A stretch of DNA of 64,000 nucleotides from Alphaproteobacteria bacterium (GTDB lineage: Bacteria > Pseudomonadota > Alphaproteobacteria > Ferrovibrionales > Ferrovibrionaceae): contig JAFKFH010000010.1 in the NCBI GenBank assembly GCA_017307375.1, positions 186,001 through 250,000 of the forward strand, written 5' to 3'. The notes under the pieces are model-generated. The model saw nothing but the letters and a program-made list of their open reading frames with translations, searched no databases and was not told the origin of the DNA. The translations under genes were made by a program, and so were the position numbers. Below are positions 26,150 to 35,504 of the stretch, piece by piece. Every line of letters begins with the position of its first letter. Position 1 is the stretch's first letter.

Positions 26150-27504
26150 AGCTGCATTGCCCCACCGCGCTGCTCGGCGGCGACTGGGCCGACGACGTCC
26201 TGGTCGAGGCCGACGCGGCAGGCCGGATCGTCGCGATCACGCCCGGCGTGTCCGCCCCCGCCGATGCGCGCCGCGCCGGCGGGCCGGTGGTGCCGGGCAT
26301 GCCGAACCTGCACAGCCACGCCTTCCAGCGGGCGATGGCGGGCCTGGCCGAGCGCGCCGGCGACACGGCCGCCGACAGTTTCTGGACCTGGCGCGAGACG
26401 ATGTACGGCTTCCTGCGCCAGCTCGACCCCGACGAGGTCGAGGCGATCGCCGCCCAGCTTTATGTCGAGATGCTGAAGGGCGGCTATACCGGCGTCGCCG
26501 AGTTCCACTACCTGCACCATGACCGCGACGGCCGGCCCTATGCCGACCGGGCCGAGTTGAGCCTGCGCATCCTGGCCGCGGCCCGCGGCGCGGGCATCCG
26601 CCTGACGCATCTGCCGGTGCTCTATGCCCATGCCGGCTTCGGCGGCCAGGCCCCGGCCGAGGGCCAGCGGCGCTTCATCAACGATGTCGACGGCATTCGC
26701 AGGATCATGGCGGCCGTGGCGACGGCGGCGGATGGCGACCCGCTCGTCCGCGTCGGACTGGCGCTGCATTCGCTGCGGGCGGTGACGCCGGACGAACTGA
26801 CCGCGGCCATCGACGGCCTGGACACCCCGATCCATATCCACATCGCCGAGCAAACCAAGGAGGTCGACGACTGCCTGGCCTGGTGCGGCAAGCGGCCGGT
26901 CGAGCTGCTGACCTCGATCGTCGCCCTCGACCCGCGCTGGTGCCTGATCCACGCCACGCACATGACGGCGGCCGAGACGGCAGCAGTGGCGAAAAGCGGC
27001 GCGGTCGCGGGCCTCTGCCTGACCACCGAGGCCAATCTGGGCGACGGGATCTTCCCGGCTCCGGACTATCTCGCCGCCGGCGGCCGCTTCGGCGTCGGGT
27101 CGGACAGCCATATCGGCGTCAGCGCCTCGGAAGAACTGAGGCTGATGGAATACGGCCAGCGCCTGGCCTTGCGCCAGCGCAACCGCCTGCGCCTCGACGG
27201 CGCCTCGATCGGGGCCGGGCTCTATCGCGCCGCGGCCCGGGGCGGCGCGCAGGCGTTCGGCGTCGCGGCGGGCGAGATCGCGGTAGGCCAGGCCGCCGAC
27301 CTCGTCGTGCTCGACGGCGACAGCCCCAAGCTGGTCGAACGCCGCGGCGACCTGATCCTCGACAGCTATGTCTTCGCCGGCGACAACAGCCTGGTCCGCG
27401 ACGTCATCGTCGGCGGGCATCTCGTCGTCGAAGGCGGCCGGCATCGCGACGAGGCCGGCATCCTCGGGCGCTATCGCGCCGCGATACGCAAGCTCAGCGG
27501 CTGA
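26146..27504 (+). CDS. hutF: Formimidoylglutamate deiminase HutF
   Basis: Amidohydrolase-superfamily deiminase, 452 residues, converting N-formimidoylglutamate to N-formylglutamate, the substrate of HutG. Metal-binding HSHAFQRAMAG (NLHSHAF), HIHIAEQTKEVDDC, the THMTAAE segment and VGSDSHIGVSASEELR are typical HutF motifs. Coupled to hutG by ATGA; its end overlaps the convergent DUF2093 gene by 11 bases. hutH, hutU and hutI are absent, so the early steps are encoded elsewhere. Confidence 0.95.
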   Translation: MKLHCPTALLGGDWADDVLVEADAAGRIVAITPGVSAPADARRAGGPVVPGMPNLHSHAFQRAMAGLAERAGDTAADSFWTWRETMYGFLRQLDPDEVEAIAAQLYVEMLKGGYTGVAEFHYLHHDRDGRPYADRAELSLRILAAARGAGIRLTHLPVLYAHAGFGGQAPAEGQRRFINDVDGIRRIMAAVATAADGDPLVRVGLALHSLRAVTPDELTAAIDGLDTPIHIHIAEQTKEVDDCLAWCGKRPVELLTSIVALDPRWCLIHATHMTAAETAAVAKSGAVAGLCLTTEANLGDGIFPAPDYLAAGGRFGVGSDSHIGVSASEELRLMEYGQRLALRQRNRLRLDGASIGAGLYRAAARGGAQAFGVAAGEIAVGQAADLVVLDGDSPKLVERRGDLILDSYVFAGDNSLVRDVIVGGHLVVEGGRHRDEAGILGRYRAAIRKLSG

Positions 27505-27691
27505 AGCCCAGGCGGGCCTCGGCCGGCGAGGCATAGGCCTCCTGCCGGTCGACCCGCCAGTAGCGCAGCAGGTCGAGCGGGATGCGCTTGCCGGAAACCG
27601 CGCAGGTGACGTAGGTGCCGGGCAGCACCACACGGTAGTTGCCGTCTTCGTAGACCAGCTTGGCCTCGGCCTCCTGGAAGGGCTGGTGCAT
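27494..27691 (-). CDS. DUF2093 domain protein
   Basis: Small 65-residue protein found beside xseA in many Alphaproteobacteria. Visible pattern: AKLVYEDGNYRVVLPGTYVTCAVSGKRIPLDLLRYW, with the closing W-x-V-x-RQEAYASP. The GTYVTCAVSGKRIPL segment is reminiscent of a small zinc- or nucleic-acid-associated fold but has a single cysteine. The start codon overlaps the xseA stop by one base. Function is unknown. Confidence 0.85.
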   Translation of the reverse strand: MHQPFQEAEAKLVYEDGNYRVVLPGTYVTCAVSGKRIPLDLLRYWRVDRQEAYASPAEARLGFSR

Positions 27692-29100
27692 CAGAGCAGA
27701 CTCCCCTGGTCGTCGGGTGGACCCGATTTGCGCGGCCGGCGTGCCGGTGCGGCAGCGGCACTGCCGGCGATCACCGCCTCGCGGCGGCCGTCATGGAATT
27801 CGATCGACACCGCCATGCCCGGCGTCGCCGCCCCGGCCGAGGTCAGGGCCTGGTCGGGGCCATGCACCACGGCATAGCCGCGCGCCAGCACCCCGCGATA
27901 GGACAGGCTTTCCAAGAGGCGCGCCCGCCCGGCAAGATCGTCGCGATGACGCGCGAGATGCTGGCGCGCCGCCCGATCGGCCCGGCCCCACTGCGCGGCC
28001 AGCCGTTCGCCCAGCACGGTCAGTTCGCGCGCCAGCACTTGCGGGCGCAGGCCGCCGGTGGCGCGGGCGAGCCGCCCCTGGCGCTCGGTCACCAGCGCCT
28101 GCAGGGCGCGCGGCAGGCGGTCGGTCAGTTCGTCGGTGCGCTGGCGGGCCAGCATCAGCAATTCACGCGGGCCGCGCAGGCCGCGGGCCAGGCTTGCCAC
28201 CTTCTCGCGCCGCTCGCCCGCCAGGCGCAGCGCGGCCCGGTCGAGCCGGCCGCCCAGCGCGTCGAGCCGTTCGGCGAGATCGAGGCGCACCGGCACCGCC
28301 ATCTCGGCGGCAGCGGTCGGCGTCGGCGCCCGGCGATCGGCGGCGAAGTCGATCAGCGTGGTGTCGGTCTCATGCCCGACCGCCGAGATCAGCGGAATGG
28401 CCGAGGCGGCGGCGGCGCGCACCACGACCTCCTCGTTGAAGGCCATCAGGTCCTCGAGGCTGCCGCCGCCGCGCGCGACGATCAGCAGGTCGGGGCGCGG
28501 CACCGTGCCGCCCGGCGCGATCGCGTTGAAGCCCGCGATGGCGGCGGCGACCTGCTCGGCCGCCCCCTCGCCCTGGACCAGCACCGGCCAGACCAGGACA
28601 TGGCGGGGAAAGCGGTCGCGCAGCCGGTGCAGGATGTCGCGGATGACCGCGCCGGTCGGCGAGGTGACGACACCGATGACCCGCGGCAGGAACGGCAGCG
28701 GCCGCTTGCGTTCGGCGGCGAACAGCCCTTCGGCCATCAGCTTCTGCCGGCGCTGCTCCAGCATCGCCATCAGCGCGCCGAGGCCCGCCAGTTCCATCGA
28801 ATCGATGACCAGCTGGTACTTCGAGCGGCCGGGATAGGTGGTCAGCTTGCCGGTGCAGACGACCTCGAGCCCGTCCTGGGGCTTCGCCTGCAGCCGCATC
28901 GCGGTGCCTTTCCAGCACACCGCGTCGATCAGCGCGTCGTCATCCTTGAGCGCAAGATAGAGATGGCCCGAGGCGGCGCGCTTGAAGCCGGTGATCTCGC
29001 CCCGCACCTTGACCAGCGAGAAGGCGTCCTCGACGGTCCGCTTCAGCTGATGGGACAGTTCGGAGACGGTGAGTTCGGGCAGATTCGACAGGGCGGTCAC
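27691..29100 (-). CDS. xseA: Exodeoxyribonuclease VII large subunit XseA
   Basis: Large subunit of the single-strand-specific exonuclease VII. I use the GTG at 29100, giving 469 residues beginning just before [21 protein letters not shown]; longer frames upstream add an Arg-rich stretch that does not belong. An N-terminal OB-fold (about 10-110) is followed by the catalytic domain with [56 protein letters not shown], and a long coiled-coil region near the C-terminus. The ribosome-binding site is weak. The small subunit XseB is not nearby. Confidence 0.93.
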   Translation of the reverse strand: MTALSNLPELTVSELSHQLKRTVEDAFSLVKVRGEITGFKRAASGHLYLALKDDDALIDAVCWKGTAMRLQAKPQDGLEVVCTGKLTTYPGRSKYQLVIDSMELAGLGALMAMLEQRRQKLMAEGLFAAERKRPLPFLPRVIGVVTSPTGAVIRDILHRLRDRFPRHVLVWPVLVQGEGAAEQVAAAIAGFNAIAPGGTVPRPDLLIVARGGGSLEDLMAFNEEVVVRAAAASAIPLISAVGHETDTTLIDFAADRRAPTPTAAAEMAVPVRLDLAERLDALGGRLDRAALRLAGERREKVASLARGLRGPRELLMLARQRTDELTDRLPRALQALVTERQGRLARATGGLRPQVLARELTVLGERLAAQWGRADRAARQHLARHRDDLAGRARLLESLSYRGVLARGYAVVHGPDQALTSAGAATPGMAVSIEFHDGRREAVIAGSAAAAPARRPRKSGPPDDQGSLL

Positions 29101-29125
29101 GGTCGGAAGATAGCGTCCCGCGACC

Positions 29126-29713
29126 CTATCGCCCAGCCGAAATCGCCGCTGTGAACAGATCGGCGACTTCGTCCACCGCATCGAGAATCGGTGTCCCGTC
29201 GCGCGCGACCCGGGCCAGCACCAGCGCGCCTTCCAACGCCGTGACCGCAAATTGGCCCAGCCGGCCGGCACGGGCATCGGCCACGCCCCGCGCCGTCAGC
29301 GCAGCGCGAAACAGTGCCGCCCAGCCGGCGAAGGACGCCCGGCCCGCTGCCGCCACCCCGTCGGCCTCCGGCGCGATTTCCAGCAAGGTGGTGGCGATCG
29401 GGCAGCCGTCGCGCCAGTCCGACTGCTCCAGCCAGCCGATCAGCATCGCGCCATAGCGGCGTAACGCGGCGGCAGGGTCGCCGGTTTCGGCCAACAGGGC
29501 GGCCAGCGTGGCGGCGACGCGCCCGCCGGCATAGGCCACGGCCGCCTCGGCGATCTGCGTCTTGCCGGCGGGGAAGTAATGGTAGAGCGACCCCTTCGGC
29601 GCGCCGCTCAGGGCGACGATGTCGTTGGTGCCGGTCGCCGCATAACCCCGGCGGCGAAACAGTTCGGCGGCCGAGCGCACGATCCTGTCGCGGTGCTTGG
29701 GTGGCGGCGACAT
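29126..29713 (-). CDS. TetR/AcrR family regulator, LmrA/YxaF-like
   Basis: Repressor of 195 residues. The HTH is at about residues 10-55 ([37 protein letters not shown]), and the C-terminal [14 protein letters not shown] region is the LmrA/YxaF-type ligand domain. It is divergent from two thioesterase genes across a 49-67-base gap holding a near-perfect palindrome, the likely operator. Confidence 0.88.
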   Translation of the reverse strand: MSPPPKHRDRIVRSAAELFRRRGYAATGTNDIVALSGAPKGSLYHYFPAGKTQIAEAAVAYAGGRVAATLAALLAETGDPAAALRRYGAMLIGWLEQSDWRDGCPIATTLLEIAPEADGVAAAGRASFAGWAALFRAALTARGVADARAGRLGQFAVTALEGALVLARVARDGTPILDAVDEVADLFTAAISAGR

Positions 29714-29741
29714 GCGATCTCCTTGGCAACGAGCGAGAATT

Positions 29742-29759
29742 ATATAGACTGGTCTATAT
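29742..29759. promoter_or_regulatory. Palindromic operator of the TetR regulator
   Basis: ATATAGAC-TG-GTCTATAT: 8-base arms in perfect symmetry with a 2-base centre, midway between the TetR start (29713) and the first thioesterase. The AGACCAGTC core on the complementary strand resembles the recognition boxes remembered for Bacillus LmrA/YxaF. Confidence 0.7.
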
Positions 29760-29780
29760 CATATGACGGCGGAGAAGGCG

Positions 29781-30191
29781 ATGAGCGACGTGGTCCCCGA
29801 GGGGTTTTCCCCGCATTTCCGGCGCAGCCCGCTGACCGATCCGTGGGAGCCGCTCTATTCGCGCCGCACCGCCACCGCGGTCGTGCTGGGCCTGCGGCTG
29901 CGCGAGGCGCATACCAATTCCCGCGGGCTGGCCCATGGCGGGCTGATCTCGGCACTGGCCGACAATGCGATGGGCCTGTCCTGCGCCCTGGCCCTGCCGG
30001 AGGGAGCGGCGCCGCTGACCGTCTCGTTGAGCGTCGACTATCTCGGCTCGGCCAGACCCGGCCAGTGGCTGGAATTCGACACCGCCTTCGTCAAGACCGG
30101 CGGCACGCTCTGCTTCGCCCAGGCGTTCGTCACCGCGGACGGCGTGCCCTGCGCCCGGGCGAACGCGACCTTCCGGGTGGCGGCGCGATGA
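29781..30191 (+). CDS. PaaI-type hotdog thioesterase (first of two)
   Basis: Hotdog-fold acyl-CoA thioesterase-like protein, 136 residues from the ATG at 29781, which has GGAGAAGG directly upstream; an ATG at 29763 would add six residues. The HGGLISALADNAMG motif (His-Gly-Gly) contains the substrate-binding helix, with SLSVDYLGSARPG following. Under presumed control of the divergent TetR repressor and coupled by ATGA to a second hotdog gene. The acyl substrate is unknown. Confidence 0.85.
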   Translation: MSDVVPEGFSPHFRRSPLTDPWEPLYSRRTATAVVLGLRLREAHTNSRGLAHGGLISALADNAMGLSCALALPEGAAPLTVSLSVDYLGSARPGQWLEFDTAFVKTGGTLCFAQAFVTADGVPCARANATFRVAAR

Positions 30192-30589
30192 GCGCGCTGG
30201 ACCTGCTGCGCGGCATCAACGACAGCGCCGCCTTCAACCGCTGGGCCGGTTTCGAGGTGACGGCGGCGGGGGAAGGCAACGCCGAAATCCGGCTGGCCTG
30301 GAAGCCCGAGCTGGGCCAGTACGCGGGATTCCTGCATGCCGGTCTGACCGGCGCGCTGATCGACACGGTATGCGGCTTTGCCGCGGCGACGGTCGTCGGC
30401 CGCGTGCTCGCCTCGCATTACAGCGTCAACTGCCTGCGTCCGGCAGTGGGCGAGGCCTTCGTCGCCCGCGGCCGGGTGGTGCGCGCCGGCAAGCGCCAGG
30501 TCTTCACGGCCGCCGACCTGTTCGCGGTGAAGGACGGCAAGGAAACGCTGGTCGCAACCGGCGAGACCATTCTCATGACCGAGGCCTGA
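30188..30589 (+). CDS. PaaI-type hotdog thioesterase (second of two)
   Basis: Second hotdog protein, 133 residues, with GFLHAGLTGALIDTVCGFAA (HAG motif) and SVNCLRPAVGEAF, only distantly like its neighbour. The tandem pair may act as a heterodimer or on different chain lengths. The start shares four bases with the preceding stop; the end overlaps the convergent EamA gene by 17 bases. Confidence 0.83.
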   Translation: MSALDLLRGINDSAAFNRWAGFEVTAAGEGNAEIRLAWKPELGQYAGFLHAGLTGALIDTVCGFAAATVVGRVLASHYSVNCLRPAVGEAFVARGRVVRAGKRQVFTAADLFAVKDGKETLVATGETILMTEA

Positions 30590-31478
30590 TCCACCGCACC
30601 GGGCCGCCCGAGGCGAGATAGACGCCGGCGGTGACCGACGCGATGCCGAGCCAGTCGGTGACCGACGGGCGTTCGCCCAGCACGGGGATCGCCAGCAACG
30701 CCGCCAAGGCCGGCACCAGCGCGCCGAAGGCGGCACCGCCGGAGGCGCCGAGCAGGGCCACCGTCTTGCCGAACAGGTAGAGCGACAGGATGGTGGCGAA
30801 CACGCCCTGGAACACGGCCTGCAGCAGGATGTCGTTCATCGGAACAGTGGCCAGCGCCGTGCCGCGCAGCCAGACATAGAACGGCAGGAAGATAATCCCT
30901 GAACCGACCGAGACCAGCGCGGCGGCATGCAAGGGCGCGAGCCCCGCGCGGCGCAGCACGATGGTATAGCCGGCCCACATGAACGACGCGGTGAGGAACA
31001 GCGCGTGCCCGATCGTGCGCTGGCCGGGCACCAGCACGGCCATGCCGGCGATGGCCAGCACGCCCAGCAGGATCATGCCGTAGCCCGCCTTGCGGCTGGC
31101 GCCGATCTTTTCCCCCAGCAGCGTCACGGCGAGGATGGCGACGAACAGCGGCATCACCCCGGGGATCAGCACCCCGGCATCGGCGGCGGGGGCGTAGCGC
31201 AGGCCCGACGACGCGATCATCGCATAGGGTGCGCCGGCGCCGCCGACCATGATCGCGAGCTGCCACCAGCGCAGCCGGGCGAGGCCGAGGCCGTGGCGGA
31301 TCACCACCGGCAGCAGCAGGATTCCGGCCGTGCCGAAGCGCAGCATCGTGATGTCGGCCGCGGTCAGCGAGGTCGAAATGCCCAGCCGGGTGACCGACAT
31401 CCAGCCGGCCCAGATCAGGATTGCCGACAGGCCGTAAAGGGCGCCCGCGAGGTAGCGCGAATTCGTCGTGTCCGTCAT
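30573..31478 (-). CDS. EamA/DMT-family transporter
   Basis: Inner-membrane drug/metabolite exporter of 301 residues with ten predicted helices in two EamA repeats (IWAGWMSVTRLG near residue 25; FMWAGYTIVLRRAG near 160). The ATG at 31478 is preferred; a GTG 21 bases upstream is also in frame. Divergent from a LysR-type gene with LysR-box-like dyads in between, so it is probably its target. Substrate unknown, commonly amino acids or metabolites. Confidence 0.87.
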   Translation of the reverse strand: MTDTTNSRYLAGALYGLSAILIWAGWMSVTRLGISTSLTAADITMLRFGTAGILLLPVVIRHGLGLARLRWWQLAIMVGGAGAPYAMIASSGLRYAPAADAGVLIPGVMPLFVAILAVTLLGEKIGASRKAGYGMILLGVLAIAGMAVLVPGQRTIGHALFLTASFMWAGYTIVLRRAGLAPLHAAALVSVGSGIIFLPFYVWLRGTALATVPMNDILLQAVFQGVFATILSLYLFGKTVALLGASGGAAFGALVPALAALLAIPVLGERPSVTDWLGIASVTAGVYLASGGPVRWIRPRS

Positions 31479-31529
31479 GGCCCCGTTGTCCTCCACCACA
31501 CGGGCCGGACGATAGTTAGTTCGTGCGCA

Positions 31530-31573
31530 TGAGTAAAATGACGGATACTCTCAGTAACATGAACTCGGTTCAT
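31530..31573. promoter_or_regulatory. LysR-type boxes between EamA and LysR genes
   Basis: ATGAACTCGGTTCAT (31559-31573) is a perfect 6-3-6 dyad that fits the T-N11-A LysR pattern. A second inverted repeat, GAGTA-N10-TACTC, lies at about 31531-31550. The first dyad overlaps a candidate lysR start codon, fitting autoregulation. Confidence 0.5.
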
Positions 31574-32545
31574 ATAAATCTGTCGATGCTGCGGGTGCTG
31601 GCGGCGGTGGCCGATACCGGCAGCTTCAGCCTCGCGGCCGATCGGCTGGGCCTGACCCAGTCGGCGGTCAGCCATGCGGTGCGCGGATTGGAGCAGGCGG
31701 CGGGCACCCAGCTGCTGCTGCGCGGGCGGCGCGGCATCACCACGACGGCGGCCGGCGATGCGGCCCTGGCCGCCGCACGCACGGCGCTGGCGGCGGTCGA
31801 CGATATCGCGCGGCTGGGCCAGGCGCCGGTCGAGGGCGTGGTGCGGCTGGCGCTGGTCGCCTCGGCCTCGGTGCGCATCGCGCCGGCGGTGCTGAACCGC
31901 GCCAGGGCCTGGCCGGCCCTCAACCTGCGACTGCTGGTCGGCACCGATGCCGAGGTGGCGGCCTGGGTGGCAAACGGTGTCGCCGATCTCGGCCTCGCCT
32001 TCGGCGACGAACAGGGCGAGGTGGTGCTCGACGATCGCTTCTACGCGATCGCGACGCGCCAGGGCGGATCGGTGCCGGCAAGCCCCGGCGATTTTGCCGG
32101 CCTGCCGTTCATCATGCCGGCTTCCGGCTGCGAGCCGATGATCCGGCGGATCCTGGGAACGGCCGGCGTCGCCCCCGACGTGGTCCTGACCGCCCACGAC
32201 ACCGCGACCCTGTTCGCCCTGGTCGGGGCCGGCCATGGTGTCGCGCTGGTCCCGGGGCTGTGCTTTCCCGCCGGCTGGGAGGCGACCATCGCCCGCCGCG
32301 ACCTGGGGCCGGAGGCCGACCAGCCGTTGCGGCTGATCGGCGCCACCGGATCGGCGGCCGGTGCCGTCGTCGCCGGCCTGATCCGCCAGGCCGCAAGCGA
32401 GGCGGCGGTCAGCCTGGCCGCACGCCCCGCACCAGAAGGATCACCCCCTCGGTCCCCGCTTCGCGATCGACCGATATCCGCCGGTACTCCGCCGACGTCA
32501 TCCAGCGCTCAAAGGCCTCGCGGTCGGCGAACGACAACACGATGA
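31559..32545 (+). CDS. LysR family transcriptional regulator with extended C-terminus
   Basis: LysR protein of 328 residues if started at the ATG at 31559; in-frame starts also occur at 31523 (GTG), 31529 and 31538, none with a clear ribosome site. HTH at about residues 5-60 (SLAADRLGLTQSAVSHAVRGLEQ) and a substrate-binding domain to about residue 285. The last 40 or so residues (PAPEGSPPRSPLRDRP onward) are Arg/Pro rich, look unlike LysR, and run 137 bases antisense into the DUF1330 gene. A lost stop or a frameshift near 32420 is possible. Probable target is the divergent EamA gene. Confidence 0.82.
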   Translation: MNSVHINLSMLRVLAAVADTGSFSLAADRLGLTQSAVSHAVRGLEQAAGTQLLLRGRRGITTTAAGDAALAAARTALAAVDDIARLGQAPVEGVVRLALVASASVRIAPAVLNRARAWPALNLRLLVGTDAEVAAWVANGVADLGLAFGDEQGEVVLDDRFYAIATRQGGSVPASPGDFAGLPFIMPASGCEPMIRRILGTAGVAPDVVLTAHDTATLFALVGAGHGVALVPGLCFPAGWEATIARRDLGPEADQPLRLIGATGSAAGAVVAGLIRQAASEAAVSLAARPAPEGSPPRSPLRDRPISAGTPPTSSSAQRPRGRRTTTR

Positions 32546-32705
32546 CCTTGGAGCCGGACCACGTGCCCTCCACCACCTCGGGCTGCTCGTCGGCCACCAG
32601 CAGCCGGCCGCCATGCCGGATCAGCACCGGCATGAAGCCGGCGAGGTAGCGATCGTAGGCCGACCGGTCGTGGATGGTGATCTGGGCGATAACGTAAACA
32701 GTCAT
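32409..32705 (-). CDS. DUF1330 family protein
   Basis: Dimeric alpha/beta-barrel type protein of 98 residues. The opening YVIAQITIHDRSAYDRYLAGFMPVLIRHGGRLL and FADREAFERWMTSAEYRRIS are diagnostic of DUF1330. Function is unknown; related folds are monooxygenase-like. Its 3' end is overlapped antisense by the tail of the LysR frame. Confidence 0.88.
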   Translation of the reverse strand: MTVYVIAQITIHDRSAYDRYLAGFMPVLIRHGGRLLVADEQPEVVEGTWSGSKVIVLSFADREAFERWMTSAEYRRISVDREAGTEGVILLVRGVRPG

Positions 32706-32792
32706 TCTCTCCTCCCCGTCTCGACGGCTCGCCGATTGGCGGCTAGCCTAACCCGGGATCAAGCGGCCCCGAGCGGCCAAGAGGGACAGCCG

Positions 32793-33605
32793 ATGACCGA
32801 TGCCACGCCGAACCGCATGCCGACGCTGTTCATTCCGCATGGCGGCGGCCCCTGCTTCTTCATGGACGATCCACGCGGCATCTGGACGCGGATGGGCGAC
32901 TACCTGAAAGGCATCGCCGCCACGCTCCCTGAGCGCCCGAAGGCGATCGTGGTGATCTCGGGCCATTGGGCGACCGACCGTTTCGCGATCGGTTCCGGCG
33001 CGAAACCTTCGCTGATCTTCGACTACTACGGCTTCCCGCCCCATACCTATCAACTGACCTATCCGGCACCGGGCGACCCCGCACTGGCCGACCGCATCCA
33101 GGCCCTGCTGGCGCAGGCCGGCATCGCGACGGGCGAGGATCCGGAGCGCGGCTACGACCATGGCGTCTTCGTGCCGCTGAAGCTGGTCTTCCCCGATGCC
33201 GACATCCCGGTCCTGCCGCTGTCGCTGCGCGGCGACCTCGACCCGGCAGCCCACCTCGCCGCCGGCCGGGCGCTGGCGCCGTTGCGCGACGAAGGCGTGC
33301 TGATCGTCGGCAGCGGCATGAGCTTCCACAACATGCGCGGCTATGGCGATCCGCGCTACACGCCGGTCTCGGAGGCGTTCGACGGCTGGCTGACCGCGGC
33401 GGTCGAAGCCCCGCCCGCGGCCCGCAATGATGCCCTGGCCCATTGGGAACAGGCGCCCGGCGCCCGCCATTGCCACCCGCCGCGGGCCGAGGAACACCTG
33501 ATCCCGCTGATGGTCGCCGCCGGTGCGGCCTGGGACGGCCAGGGCAGGAAGGTCTTCGGCGACAAGGTGCTGGAAACGGCGATTTCCGGCTTCCGCTTCG
33601 ACTGA
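32793..33605 (+). CDS. Class III extradiol dioxygenase (DODA/YgiD type)
   Basis: LigB-superfamily ring-cleavage-like dioxygenase of 270 residues. The iron-binding and active-site histidines appear in LFIPHGGGPCFF, VISGHW, YDHGVFVPLKLVFP and RHCHPPRAEEHLIPLM, matching 4,5-DOPA extradiol dioxygenase relatives. In bacteria the natural substrate is usually unknown. Start at 32793 after GAGGGACAG. Confidence 0.9.
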   Translation: MTDATPNRMPTLFIPHGGGPCFFMDDPRGIWTRMGDYLKGIAATLPERPKAIVVISGHWATDRFAIGSGAKPSLIFDYYGFPPHTYQLTYPAPGDPALADRIQALLAQAGIATGEDPERGYDHGVFVPLKLVFPDADIPVLPLSLRGDLDPAAHLAAGRALAPLRDEGVLIVGSGMSFHNMRGYGDPRYTPVSEAFDGWLTAAVEAPPAARNDALAHWEQAPGARHCHPPRAEEHLIPLMVAAGAAWDGQGRKVFGDKVLETAISGFRFD

Positions 33606-33637
33606 AAAGAACAAGGCCCGGCATCGCTGCCGGGCCT
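33605..33637 (-). terminator. Rho-independent terminator of the hbdA operon
   Basis: Ten-base perfect stem AGGCCCGGCA / TGCCGGGCCT (33614-33623 and 33628-33637) with a 4-base loop. Read on the minus strand it is followed by TTGTTCTTTT, a good U-tract, so it ends the etf-hbdA transcript; it may also slow plus-strand read-through. Confidence 0.85.
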
Positions 33638-33662
33638 CGTCTCTTCCGGCGTTGCGCCGTCC

Positions 33663-34535
33663 TCAGCGGGTGGGTACGGGATGCTCGCCGCGATAGTCGT
33701 AGAAGCCGCGATTGGTCTTGCGGCCGAGCCAGCCGGCCTCGACATATTTGACCAGCAGCGGACAGGGGCGGTACTTGGAGTCGGCGAGACCCTCGTACAG
33801 CACCTGCATCACCGCAAGGCAGGTATCGAGTCCGATGAAATCGGCCAGTTGCAGCGGGCCCATCGGGTGGTTGGCGCCGAGCCGCATCGCCGTGTCGATC
33901 GCCTCGACCGAGCCGACGCCCTCATACAGGGTGTAGACGGCCTCGTTGATCATCGGCAGCAGGATGCGGTTGACGATGAAGGCCGGGAAATCCTCGGCAT
34001 TGGCCGGCGACTTGCCCAGCTTGATCGTCAGCTCGCGGATTTCGCGGAAGGTGGTCTCCTCGGTCGCGATGCCGCGGATCAGCTCGACCAGCTGCATCAC
34101 CGGCACGGGGTTCATGAAATGCATGCCCATGAACCGTTCCGGGCGGTCGGTCGAGGCGGCGAGCCGGGTGACCGAGATCGACGACGTGTTGGTCGCGATC
34201 AGCGCGTCGGGGCGCAGCACCGGGCAGACGGCCTGGAAGATCTTCTTCTTCAGGCTTTCTTCCTCGGTCGCCGCCTCGATCACGAGATCGACGTCGCCCA
34301 GGGCCTTCAGGTCGGTCGAGGTCTGGATCAGGCCGAGCGCCGTGTCGCGGGCCTCTTCCGAGATCTTGCCGCGGGCCACCTGACGGGTGAGGTTACCCTC
34401 GATCACCGTCATCGCCTTGGCCAGCTGCGCCTCGGAAATGTCGTTGAGGACAACGGGATAGCCCGCGACCGCGCAGACATGGGCAATGCCGTTGCCCATC
34501 TGCCCGGCGCCGATGACACCGATCTTCTTGATCAT
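33663..34535 (-). CDS. 3-hydroxybutyryl-CoA dehydrogenase
   Basis: NAD-dependent short-chain 3-hydroxyacyl-CoA dehydrogenase, 290 residues, oxidising 3-hydroxybutyryl-CoA to acetoacetyl-CoA. Rossmann motif [13 protein letters not shown] (about 6-18), then the NTSSIS and [16 protein letters not shown] motifs containing the catalytic histidine and the NxxxF-like [15 protein letters not shown] region. It lies 31 bases downstream of etfA, a standard alphaproteobacterial arrangement linking beta-oxidation and electron transfer. It ends in a strong terminator. Confidence 0.93.
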   Translation of the reverse strand: MIKKIGVIGAGQMGNGIAHVCAVAGYPVVLNDISEAQLAKAMTVIEGNLTRQVARGKISEEARDTALGLIQTSTDLKALGDVDLVIEAATEEESLKKKIFQAVCPVLRPDALIATNTSSISVTRLAASTDRPERFMGMHFMNPVPVMQLVELIRGIATEETTFREIRELTIKLGKSPANAEDFPAFIVNRILLPMINEAVYTLYEGVGSVEAIDTAMRLGANHPMGPLQLADFIGLDTCLAVMQVLYEGLADSKYRPCPLLVKYVEAGWLGRKTNRGFYDYRGEHPVPTR

Positions 34536-34566
34536 CGTCCTGATCCCCTAACCGACCGGGTCCCGG

Positions 34567-35502
34567 TCACTTGGACAGTTCCGCCTCGAGCTCCGGCACG
34601 AGCTTGAACAGATCGCCCACGATGCCGTAGTCGGCCACCTGGAAGATCGGGGCCTCCTCGTCCTTGTTGATCGCGACGATGACCTTGGAGTCCTTCATGC
34701 CGGCGAGATGCTGGATCGCGCCCGAGATGCCCACGGCGATATAGAGCTGCGGGGCGACGATCTTGCCGGTCTGGCCGACCTGGTAGTCGTTCGGCACGAA
34801 ACCGGCATCGACCGCCGCACGGCTGGCGCCGACCGCGGCGCCGAGCTTGTCGGCGACCTTGTCGAGCATGTGGAAGTTGTCGCCCGACTGCATGCCGCGG
34901 CCGCCGGAGATGATGATCTTGGCCGAGGTCAGCTCGGGCCGGTCCGACTTCTGCAGCTCCTGGCCGACATAGGTCGAGATGCCGGCATCGCCGGCCGCGC
35001 CCAGCGACTCGATCGCGGCCGAGCCGCCGGTCGCGGCCGCAGCCGGGAAGCCCGTGGCGCGCACGGTGATGACCTTGACCGCGTCGGTCGACTGCACGGT
35101 GGCCAGCGCATTGCCGGCATAGATCGGCCGCACGAAGGTGTCGGGCGACACGACCTTGATGATGCCCGAGATCTGGGCCACGTCGATCAGCGCGGCGACG
35201 CGCGGCAGGTAGTTCTTGCCGTTGGTCGTCTCCGGCGCCAGCACGGCGCCGTAATTCTTGGCGATGCCGGCTATCAGCGTCGACATCGGCTCGGCCAGGC
35301 AATGCTCGTAGGCGGCATCGTCGGCGTGCAGCACCTTGGCGACGCCGTCGATCTTGGCGGCGGCCTCGGCGACCGCGGCCGAACCCTTGCCCGCGACCAG
35401 GACATGCACCTCGCCGTCGATCGCCTTGGCGGCGGAAACGGTGTTCAGGGTCGGCGCCTTGAGCGCCTGATTGTCGTGCTCGGCAATGACGAGGACGGCC
35501 AT
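34567..35502 (-). CDS. etfA: Electron transfer flavoprotein alpha subunit EtfA
   Basis: FAD-binding subunit of ETF, 311 residues. The C-terminal FAD motif [37 protein letters not shown] and [12 protein letters not shown] are diagnostic. It receives electrons from acyl-CoA dehydrogenases and passes them to ETF:quinone oxidoreductase. Two bases separate its start from the etfB stop. Confidence 0.96.
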   Translation of the reverse strand: MAVLVIAEHDNQALKAPTLNTVSAAKAIDGEVHVLVAGKGSAAVAEAAAKIDGVAKVLHADDAAYEHCLAEPMSTLIAGIAKNYGAVLAPETTNGKNYLPRVAALIDVAQISGIIKVVSPDTFVRPIYAGNALATVQSTDAVKVITVRATGFPAAAATGGSAAIESLGAAGDAGISTYVGQELQKSDRPELTSAKIIISGGRGMQSGDNFHMLDKVADKLGAAVGASRAAVDAGFVPNDYQVGQTGKIVAPQLYIAVGISGAIQHLAGMKDSKVIVAINKDEEAPIFQVADYGIVGDLFKLVPELEAELSK

Positions 35503-35504
35503 GA

